This document shows positions 6,633 to 12,062 of a stretch of 12,062 nt of DNA, piece after piece. The first letter of the stretch is position 1, and every line of letters starts with the position of its first letter. The stretch comes from an uncultured Porphyromonadaceae bacterium (GTDB lineage: Bacteria; Bacteroidota; Bacteroidia; Bacteroidales; Muribaculaceae). Under the pieces are notes generated by a model, which saw only the letters and a program-made list of their open reading frames with translations, did no database searches and was not told the DNA's origin. Where the stretch lies: contig URTA01000073.1 of NCBI GenBank assembly GCA_900550645.1, positions 1-12,062 on the forward strand, given 5' to 3'. The translations under genes and the position numbers were made by a program.

Positions 6633-7352
6633 ATGGAAATGAAACATATCAAAGGAATAATCTTCGATTACGGCGGCACGCTCGACAGCGGCGGCGACCA
6701 CTGGAGCGAAGTGATATGGGATGCCTACCGCAAGTGCGGCATCGACATCGACAAGAGCCTGTTCCGCGACGCATACGTCCATGCCGAGCGTGAGCTGGCA
6801 CGCACGCGGCACATACTGCCGCACCATAATTTTCGCGACCTGCTGGGCATCAAGATGCGCATTGAGCTGCAATACGTCTGCGACCACGGCGCGTTGCCGG
6901 CGGAGAGCCTCGACGAGAAGGCGCGGCAGACTGCCGACGAGTGCTATGCTTCGGCTCGCGCCTCGATAGAACGCGCCCGCCCGGTACTAGAAACCCTCGC
7001 CGCGCATTACCCGCTCGTGCTTGTCTCAAACTTCTACGGCAACGTGGAGAGCGTGCTGCGCGACTTTGACCTCGACCGCTACTTCCGCAGTGTCATCGAG
7101 AGCGCAGTGGTAGGAGTGCGCAAGCCCGACCCCGCGATATTCCGCATGGGCGTCGAAGCCCTCGGCATGCGGCCGGAGGAGGTGCTTGTCGTAGGCGACA
7201 GCTACCGCAAGGACATCGTGCCGGCAGAAAGCCTCGGCTGCAGTGTCCTTTGGCTCAAGGGCAAGGGGTGGACGGCAGAGGAGGATGCTGTCACGCATCC
7301 GTGCATCATCTCCAGCCTCGATGAAATCCCCGCCGCTTTGGGGTGTAAATGA
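6633..7352 (+). CDS. HAD-superfamily hydrolase, candidate phosphatase of the inositol-lipid pathway
   Basis: This is a 239-residue soluble HAD protein with an alpha-helical cap (~18-110). Motif I is 'FDYGGTLD' (11-18) with nucleophile D12; motif II is S132 in 'LVSNFYG'; motif III is K164 in 'RKPDP'; motif IV is 'VVGDSYRKD' (186-194) with D189 and D194. The usual second aspartate of motif I (DxD) is glycine here (D12-Y-G14). Some working phosphatases, such as YihX, also have DxG, so activity is not excluded. It starts 8 bases after the lipid transferase, and an alternative ATG two codons later is possible. By position it may dephosphorylate an inositol phosphate, a phosphatidylinositol phosphate, or phosphatidic acid to supply diacylglycerol. 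The substrate is inferred from context only. No convincing terminator follows, so read-through into the synthase gene is possible. Confidence 0.85.
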   Translation: MEMKHIKGIIFDYGGTLDSGGDHWSEVIWDAYRKCGIDIDKSLFRDAYVHAERELARTRHILPHHNFRDLLGIKMRIELQYVCDHGALPAESLDEKARQTADECYASARASIERARPVLETLAAHYPLVLVSNFYGNVESVLRDFDLDRYFRSVIESAVVGVRKPDPAIFRMGVEALGMRPEEVLVVGDSYRKDIVPAESLGCSVLWLKGKGWTAEEDAVTHPCIISSLDEIPAALGCK

Positions 7353-7399
7353 CCAAAAAACGGGCAAAGGCTGGTAAAGACAATCTAACATTGAAGCTG

Positions 7400-7428
7400 T
7401 TGATTGTGGGTTAATTGGCGTATATTTG
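7400..7428 (+). promoter_or_regulatory. Distal candidate promoter of the inositol phosphate synthase gene
   Basis: TTG (7400-7402), 18 bases, then TATATTTG (7421-7428) is a full match to the Bacteroidetes promoter form. It would give a leader of roughly 180 bases before the ATG at 7616, long for a housekeeping gene. Confidence 0.55.
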
Positions 7429-7489
7429 CTGATAAATCGATTGTTGACATTATTTACATATTGCCGTTGTCGTTTTTGACCTAAATTGC

Positions 7490-7520
7490 TTTGCCCGGCG
7501 GCTAATTCGTTATACCTTTA
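7490..7520 (+). promoter_or_regulatory. Proximal candidate promoter of the inositol phosphate synthase gene
   Basis: TTTG (7490-7493), 19 bases, then TACCTTTA (7513-7520) matches the promoter form except for the last base of the -7 element. The -33 element lies inside CTTTGCCCG (7489-7497), which is the exact reverse complement of CGGGCAAAG at 7361-7369 just after the HAD gene. A start here would leave a GC-rich leader of about 90 bases containing three copies of GCGCGG (7549, 7559 and 7575). Confidence 0.4.
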
Positions 7521-7615
7521 CGCACATTTTTTTCGCACGACCACGCGGGCGCGGCTTTGCGCGGTGCAGAGGGAGCGCGGAAACCGAAAATTGAAAACAA
7601 GAAAATACAACAGAT

Positions 7616-8944
7616 ATGGCAACACCAACAGCTAAGAAGCCTAACGGGAAGTTAGGTGTGCTCGTGGTAGGACTCGGTGCAGTTTCCTCCACATTCATGA
7701 CCGGCGTGTTCATGACACGCAAAGGACTGGCCAAACCCGTAGGGTCCATGACACAGTATGACAAGATACGTGTAGGACGCGGCAAGGACAAGAAATACCT
7801 CCACTACAATGAAATAGTTCCCCTGGCATCGCTCGACGACATCGTCTTCGGCGCATGGGACGTATATCCCGCAAACGCTTACGAGTCAGCCCTCAACGCC
7901 GAGGTCCTCAAAGAGAAGGACATCGAGCCGGTTAAGGACGAACTCATCAAGATCAAGCCGATGAAGGCCGCTTTCGACCACAACTACGCAAAGCGTCTCG
8001 ACGGCGACAACATCATGGGCAACATCACCCGCTGGGAGATGGTAGAGCGTCTGCGTGAGGACATCCGCAACTTCAAGAAGGAAAGCGGCGTAGAGCGCAT
8101 CGTCGTTCTCTGGGCTGCTTCCACAGAGGTGTACGTACCTGTTGACCAGAAGTACCACGGCACACTCGCCGTACTCGAAGAGGCTATGAAGGCCGACGAC
8201 CGCGAGCACATCGCCCCATCAATGTGCTACGCCTACGCCGCGTTGACAGAAGGCTGCCCCTTCATCATGGGCGCGCCCAACACCACTGTTGACATACCCG
8301 CTATGTGGGAGCTCTCTGCCAAGGTCAAGATGCCTATCGCCGGCAAGGACTTCAAGACCGGCCAGACACTCGTCAAGTCAGGCTTCGCACCCATCATCGG
8401 CACTCGCTGCCTCGGCCTGTCAGGCTGGTTCTCAACCAACATCCTCGGCAACCGCGACGGCCTTGTGCTCGACGAACCTGCCAACTTCCGCACAAAAGAG
8501 GTTTCCAAGCTCTCCACACTCGAGTCTATCCTCGTGCCGGAGAACCAGCCAGACCTCTACGGCCACGGCAACGACGAGGACACCCAGTACTACCACAAGG
8601 TACGCATCAACTACTATCCCCCGCGCAATGACAACAAGGAGGGATGGGACAACATCGACATCTTCGGCTGGATGGGCTATCCCATGCAGATCAAGATCAA
8701 CTTCCTCTGCCGCGACTCAATCCTCGCAGCGCCCCTCTGCCTCGACCTCGTGCTGCTGAGCGACCTCGCTGCACGCGACGGCCGTTACGGCATCCAGCGT
8801 TTCCTGAGTTTCTTCCTCAAGAGCCCGATGCACGACTACACCGAGGACGAAATCCCCGTAAACCACCTCTTCCAGCAGTACGTAATGCTGAAGAACGCCA
8901 TCCGCGAGATGGGCGGCTACGAGGCAGACGAGGAAATCGACTGA
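7616..8944 (+). CDS. ino1: myo-Inositol-1-phosphate synthase (inositol-3-phosphate synthase)
   Basis: This 442-residue NAD-dependent enzyme converts D-glucose 6-phosphate to 1L-myo-inositol 1-phosphate, the entry step to all inositol compounds. Recognisable features are the Gly-rich NAD loop 'VGLGAVSST' (18-26), 'GKDFKTGQT' (243-251; conserved lysines K244 and K247), 'NILGNRDG' (275-282), 'DNIDIFGWMG' (345-354) and 'DSILAAPLCLDLVL' (367-380). Length fits the bacterial/archaeal type rather than the ~530-residue eukaryotic one, and the sequence looks like the Bacteroidetes synthase. It is separated from the five-gene operon by 263 bases with candidate promoters, so the precursor step may be regulated separately. 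A strong terminator follows. The ATG is preceded by an A-rich stretch with no Shine-Dalgarno, normal for the phylum. Confidence 0.95.
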   Translation: MATPTAKKPNGKLGVLVVGLGAVSSTFMTGVFMTRKGLAKPVGSMTQYDKIRVGRGKDKKYLHYNEIVPLASLDDIVFGAWDVYPANAYESALNAEVLKEKDIEPVKDELIKIKPMKAAFDHNYAKRLDGDNIMGNITRWEMVERLREDIRNFKKESGVERIVVLWAASTEVYVPVDQKYHGTLAVLEEAMKADDREHIAPSMCYAYAALTEGCPFIMGAPNTTVDIPAMWELSAKVKMPIAGKDFKTGQTLVKSGFAPIIGTRCLGLSGWFSTNILGNRDGLVLDEPANFRTKEVSKLSTLESILVPENQPDLYGHGNDEDTQYYHKVRINYYPPRNDNKEGWDNIDIFGWMGYPMQIKINFLCRDSILAAPLCLDLVLLSDLAARDGRYGIQRFLSFFLKSPMHDYTEDEIPVNHLFQQYVMLKNAIREMGGYEADEEID

Positions 8945-8971
8945 ACAATCTGATACCATAAACACGATAGG

Positions 8972-9010
8972 CGGGGCGGACACGGCTGTGTCTGCCCCGT
9001 TTTCTTTTAA
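8972..9010 (+). terminator. Strong intrinsic terminator after the inositol phosphate synthase gene
   Basis: A 12-bp stem, CGGGGCGGACAC (8972-8983) with GTGTCTGCCCCG (8988-8999), has one G-U wobble and a GGCT loop. It is followed by TTTTCTTTTAA. The hairpin starts 27 bases after the stop codon. Confidence 0.9.
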
Positions 9011-9049
9011 GCAGTTTTGCCGTCCGCATGGGATAGCAGAGGCCCGAAT

Positions 9050-9081
9050 GTCGGAGGTCTCCGAGTTCTCCGAGAACTCTG
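9050..9081. repeat. Dispersed palindromic repeat, copy 2
   Basis: An 8-bp perfect inverted repeat, GAGTTCTC (9063-9070) and GAGAACTC (9072-9079), has one central base. It matches 2626-2657 at 28 of 32 positions in the same orientation. Like copy 1, it sits between a terminator and the next transcription unit. Its left arm differs from copy 1, so its palindrome is shorter. Confidence 0.65.
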
Positions 9082-9123
9082 GCAGTAATGGCATGGATAA
9101 GGTGACTATGATTTTTGGGATGC

Positions 9124-9162
9124 AAAAAAACGGAGTGCGTCTCAATGAGGCGCACTCCGTTT
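9124..9162. terminator. Bidirectional intrinsic terminator between convergent genes
   Basis: A 13-bp stem, CGGAGTGCGTCTC (9131-9143) with GAGGCGCACTCCG (9147-9159), has one wobble pair and an AAT loop. It is flanked by AAAAAAA (9124-9130) on the left and TTT on the right. On the minus strand it is a textbook terminator for the gene ending at 9182, with a seven-U tract. On the plus strand it backs up the terminator at 8972. Confidence 0.88.
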
Positions 9163-9181
9163 GTGTATGGACGGATTATTG

Positions 9182-11488
9182 TCAGAGGATTACCTTGCGG
9201 ACGGTGTCGCCGGCGCGGACTATGTAGAGGCCGGCTGCCATGCCGCGCAGGTCGATGACGGCAGAGCCTGTGGCTGCGGCTACCTGTGTGCCTTCTGCGG
9301 TGTAGACTGCTACCTGTGTGCCTTCTGCGGCATTGACTGTCAGTATGCCGCCCTGCATCGAGATGCTGCTGTCGGCGGCTGCTTCGGCTATGCCGCCCTG
9401 GCGGCTGTCCTGATGCACGGTGATGACGTATTCCGACGCGCCGTCGGTCAGCGTGATGTGTGCCGTGCGGTCGGCGGTCTCCGAGGGGTTCTCGTCATAT
9501 TCTATCACGAGCGTGTCGAGCGTCAGTCCGTTAGGCTCGCTGATGACGCGGCACCAGTCGCTGTCGCATACCGGCGTTTCGTAGCCCATGAGCGAGAAGA
9601 ATTGGTATTCCGCAGTGCCCTTATTGCCGCTCACCTCTATGGTCGAGGAGGTGGTCAGGGGCAGGGGAGACATCACGGAGTGGGTGATGTAGGGGTATAT
9701 GGCGTATGAGGTATGGTTCGCCCCGGCGGGGAAATAGCTGCTTACCTCAATCCATTCGCCGTTCTTGAGCATCCATGCCGTGCCGTCAGAGCCACGGAAT
9801 GATGCCATGGCGAATGCCACGTCGGCTTCGTATGTGATGTCGGGAATGCCGTCAACGACTATGAAGAACTCGTCATTTATCACCGGGTGCGAGCTGAATT
9901 CAAAGCTGGTGCCGGCGACCGTAGAGGGGTCTTCGGATATTTCCAGCTCGAAAACGCGCCACCAGTCAGAGTCAATCTTCTTGCCGGGCTTGCCGTTCTC
10001 GCAGGTGTAGAGGTGCACGCCCACGTCGGCTATCTGGTCTATCAGCTCAACGGTGGTGTTCTTGGTGAAGAACACTGTTGCGCCGGCAAGCACTATGGGT
10101 ACGGAGGGCTTGGAGAATTTCTCGGCGTAAGCCGTGATGCCCATGGAGTTTGAGCCGGGGAATGTGCCGCGCCCCTCGAGCGAGAAGGTGGTCAGGTTGT
10201 CGCCGGGCAGAAGGTTGCTGACTGATCCGTAGTATTCCGCGCTCATCGGGGCAGTCGCCGTCGATGTGCCGTGCTGGTTGGAAACGGTCAGCGTAGCGTC
10301 CCAATCGTGCTGCCACCAGTAGTTCACATCCACGCTTTCGGTGTTGGCGGTCAGGTGGTCGTTGTTGTCCTCGCATACGCCGGTGATGTCCCAGTCCCAT
10401 GCTGTCGGGAAGCCGTCAGAGCCGTCGGTGAAAGTCACCTTCGCCATCGGGGCGACCATGTGTCGGCGGGTTGAGGCATAGCGGAATGTCGCCGGGGGCG
10501 TGATGCGTGCCACAGGCTCAGTGCCGGTCACGTTCACCAGCCCGGGCTTGGTGACTTCAGCCTCGTTGCCGGCAGCGTCCTTCACGCGCAGGGTCACGTC
10601 ATACTTGCCGTCGCGTGTGTAGTATACCGTCGGGTTCTTCTCTGTGCTTGTCTCGGGGACTGCGCCCGGCATCGTCCACAGCCACTCCACGGGGTCGCCC
10701 GCGCTCAAGTCAACAAACTCTATCTCCTCGCCGGTCATGACGTTGATTTCCGTCACAGGCTGCGAGCCGCTGACGGTGATGCCGTCGATGTAGAACGAAC
10801 CCATGTAGCCGCCGGTCTGGAAATTCTCCTTCTTGCCGTAGGTGTATGTGAAGCGTATCTGCGCCGTCTGCTCGGCATACTGCTCGAGCGAAGCGGCGAT
10901 GGCTCGCCACTGGTTCTGCTTCTCGCCTGTCTCGTCGAGGGTGGTGTATAGGCGTTCCGAAGTCTCGAAGCCGTCGGTAGAGATGCTTATCTCGAGTGCG
11001 CACTCGTCGTTGAAATTGAGTGAGAAGCACATCCACAGACGCAGCATCGCGTTGTCGGGGATGCTGATTTGCGGCGAAGTGAGCGAGGAGATTTCACGCT
11101 TGAAAATCTGGTATGGACCGTCTACAAACAGCGACTGCTTGTCCTCTGGGTCAATGGCGGAGAACGGGAGCGAGGTGTTCTGCTTCAGTGTCCACGTCAC
11201 CTCCTGGGTTTCCCCCTTGGTTTCTGTCCAGCCGACCATGCCGTTGTCGAAATTCTCGCTCCAGAACACCGTCTCGTTGGCAGCGTCGCGGCATGAGAAG
11301 TCCGCCGTCAGCGAGCCGTTGGATTGTTCGAGTATGCGGAGTTTCTGCGGAGGCGTGATTTTCTCGCGGAGGCTGTTCTCCACGGGGAGGGACTTGGCGA
11401 CCCTCTGCACCGGCAACTGCGCCAATGCCGCCGGGGCGGCGAGCAGTCCCGGCAAAATCAGGGTGAGTAACTTTTTCTGCATTTGCAT
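9182..11488 (-). CDS. Secreted multidomain protein (choice-of-anchor-J-like, PKD, BACON-like, T9SS-type C-terminal domain)
   Basis: This is a 768-residue exported protein. I start it at 11488 because the signal peptide follows directly (MQMQKK, hydrophobic LLTLILPGLLAAPAALA, cleavage near ALA-QL). ATGs at 11530 and 11482 are possible; the ATG at 11584 overlaps the promoter and is unlikely. Residues ~72-242 resemble a choice-of-anchor-J/MAM-like jelly roll ('WSENFDNGMVGW', 'GSFYIDGITVSG'). About 245-322 is a PKD domain ('WLWTMPGA', 'YTRDGKYDVTLRV'), with a second PKD-like domain at ~327-415. About 425-600 is unassigned. About 612-695 looks BACON-like ('SDWCRV', 'RTAHITLTDG', 'VHQDS'). Residues ~700-768 ('AVYTAEG', 'MAAGLYIVR', 'VRKVIL') resemble a T9SS sorting domain. 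There is no catalytic domain I recognise; a surface or adhesive/binding role is inferred. It is monocistronic. Confidence 0.85.
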   Translation of the reverse strand: MQMQKKLLTLILPGLLAAPAALAQLPVQRVAKSLPVENSLREKITPPQKLRILEQSNGSLTADFSCRDAANETVFWSENFDNGMVGWTETKGETQEVTWTLKQNTSLPFSAIDPEDKQSLFVDGPYQIFKREISSLTSPQISIPDNAMLRLWMCFSLNFNDECALEISISTDGFETSERLYTTLDETGEKQNQWRAIAASLEQYAEQTAQIRFTYTYGKKENFQTGGYMGSFYIDGITVSGSQPVTEINVMTGEEIEFVDLSAGDPVEWLWTMPGAVPETSTEKNPTVYYTRDGKYDVTLRVKDAAGNEAEVTKPGLVNVTGTEPVARITPPATFRYASTRRHMVAPMAKVTFTDGSDGFPTAWDWDITGVCEDNNDHLTANTESVDVNYWWQHDWDATLTVSNQHGTSTATAPMSAEYYGSVSNLLPGDNLTTFSLEGRGTFPGSNSMGITAYAEKFSKPSVPIVLAGATVFFTKNTTVELIDQIADVGVHLYTCENGKPGKKIDSDWWRVFELEISEDPSTVAGTSFEFSSHPVINDEFFIVVDGIPDITYEADVAFAMASFRGSDGTAWMLKNGEWIEVSSYFPAGANHTSYAIYPYITHSVMSPLPLTTSSTIEVSGNKGTAEYQFFSLMGYETPVCDSDWCRVISEPNGLTLDTLVIEYDENPSETADRTAHITLTDGASEYVITVHQDSRQGGIAEAAADSSISMQGGILTVNAAEGTQVAVYTAEGTQVAAATGSAVIDLRGMAAGLYIVRAGDTVRKVIL
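9279..9330 (-). repeat. Tandem 30-bp duplication in the C-terminal domain coding sequence
   Basis: The 22 bases at 9279-9300 recur exactly at 9309-9330, giving a 30-bp period. In frame this encodes two adjacent ten-residue units beginning AEGTQVA (residues 721-727 and 731-737), inside the predicted T9SS sorting domain. It looks like a recent slippage duplication that keeps the reading frame. Confidence 0.8.
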
Positions 11489-11554
11489 ATATGATATGGT
11501 TGAAATTCGGATGTTTCGGAGACGCTTCATGAACGCGAGGCGAGTCTGATGCTG

Positions 11555-11586
11555 CAAATTTAATAAAATATTCCCGAAAGTCAAAT
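11555..11586 (-). promoter_or_regulatory. Promoter of the secreted PKD/BACON-like protein gene
   Basis: On the minus strand, TTTG (11585-11582, within ATTTGAC) is followed by 19 bases and then TAAATTTG (11562-11555), a full Bacteroidetes promoter match. Transcription should start near 11549, which rules against the ATG at 11584 and leaves a leader of about 60 bases to the ATG at 11488. Confidence 0.7.
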
Positions 11587-11675
11587 TCTTATCCGCGGTT
11601 CAGTGCGCGGAGACCATATCATTGTTGAGCAAATGCTTTTTGCTTCACCCTCTCGCTCATTGGATTTGCGGGTTA

Positions 11676-11903
11676 TTACTCGCTTTGATTTGCATCTGTG
11701 TCTTCGTCATCAAATGGATTTAGACTCTTCAGACACATAGCTATAATCAGTCCGATTATGGGGAGAAAGAAAGCGAGGAAATAATAGCCGGCCCCTCGAC
11801 ATTTGGCTCGCAAAATCTTGCATGCCCAAAGGAACTGGGCAAAAAAAATGATGTCAAATAATACGTTGACGATATTCCAACGCTGTGCCATTATTAGAAG
11901 CAT
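11676..11903 (-). CDS. Small two-helix membrane protein of unknown function
   Basis: This is a 75-residue protein I do not recognise. Residues ~10-31 (IVNVLFDIIFFAQFLWACKI) and ~39-58 (GYYFLAFFLPIIGLIIAMCL) are hydrophobic and probably span the inner membrane, joined by a short basic loop (LRAKCRG). The tail is acidic and polar (FDDEDTD). The basic loop and acidic tail suggest a hairpin with the loop in the cytoplasm, which is weak inference. The start could be the ATG at 11903 or the one at 11891, four codons later. A good promoter lies 55 bases upstream, supporting a real gene. No clear terminator follows; the 91 bases to 11585 hold the promoter of the next gene and only short weak hairpins. 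Confidence 0.6.
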   Translation of the reverse strand: MLLIMAQRWNIVNVLFDIIFFAQFLWACKILRAKCRGAGYYFLAFFLPIIGLIIAMCLKSLNPFDDEDTDANQSE

Positions 11904-11957
11904 ATTGTTCTGGTTTTATCGGACAGCGTTTTCAGTCACTGCCCTTGGTTTTGTTTG

Positions 11958-11988
11958 CAAAGTTAGTGCGGAGAAATTTTATCTGCAA
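11958..11988 (-). promoter_or_regulatory. Promoter of the small membrane protein gene
   Basis: On the minus strand, TTG (11988-11986) is followed by 20 bases and TAACTTTG (11965-11958), matching the Bacteroidetes promoter form. Predicted transcription start is near 11952, about 50 bases before the ATG at 11903. Beyond it, 11989-12062 shows nothing I can assign. Confidence 0.65.
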
Positions 11989-12062
11989 GCTGGTTGGTAA
12001 TGTTTGTGATTTATTGGTGTCCGCTAAACTTTTCGGAGAGTTGGCGAGAAAAAAGGGCTGAT

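Noticed and set aside
11489..11584. Upstream extension of the minus-strand secreted protein to the ATG at 11584
   Set aside because: That ATG lies at the -33 element of the promoter, upstream of the likely transcription start, and would bury the signal peptide behind 32 extra residues.
11593..11644. Short hairpins (CCGCG/CGCGG at 11593-11610; AGCAAA/TTTGCT at 11628-11644) as a terminator for the small membrane protein
   Set aside because: Stems are only 5-6 bp and neither is followed by a U-run on the minus strand.

Overview
The window looks like a chromosomal segment of a gut-type Bacteroidales bacterium, with Muribaculaceae or Prevotellaceae-like as a guess. Four lines of evidence support this. 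Promoters match the Bacteroidetes form TAnnTTTG with a TTG/TTTG about 18-20 bases upstream, and start codons mostly lack Shine-Dalgarno sites. Two large secreted proteins end in domains resembling type IX secretion (T9SS) sorting domains. The surface-protein domains (BspA-like leucine-rich repeats, a BACON-like domain) are typical of the phylum. The central cluster resembles inositol-lipid loci known from gut Bacteroidetes.

Layout, left to right: (1) positions 1-133 hold a possible leftward promoter, a weak hairpin and the promoter of the first gene. (2) 134-2551 (+) encodes a secreted BspA-like leucine-rich-repeat protein, followed by a strong terminator. (3) 2552-2891 is an intergenic region with a short palindromic repeat, a 39-bp dyad and a promoter. 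(4) 2892-7352 (+) is a tight five-gene operon: pdxA, an NTP-transferase, an ATP-grasp enzyme, a CDP-alcohol phosphatidyltransferase and a HAD-family hydrolase. Gaps or overlaps are -16, +28, -8 and +8 bases. (5) 7353-7615 is a leader region with two candidate promoters, then 7616-8944 (+) encodes myo-inositol-1-phosphate synthase, followed by a strong terminator. (6) 8945-9181 carries a second copy of the palindromic repeat and a bidirectional terminator. (7) 9182-11488 (-) encodes a secreted multidomain PKD/BACON-like protein. (8) 11676-11903 (-) encodes a small two-helix membrane protein with its own promoter.

The centrepiece is a probable inositol phospholipid/sphingolipid pathway. The synthase would make inositol phosphate from glucose 6-phosphate. 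The NTP-transferase could activate it as CDP-inositol, and the CDP-alcohol enzyme could transfer a phosphoinositol group to a lipid hydroxyl. The HAD protein may remove a phosphate. This would be a head-group-activated ('reverse') route, unlike the usual CDP-diacylglycerol plus inositol route. The ATP-grasp enzyme has no obvious step in it and is the best candidate for new chemistry. The CDP-alcohol enzyme also departs from the family's catalytic motif: the last aspartate is displaced by one residue. Functions are inferred from motifs and gene order only; no database search was possible.
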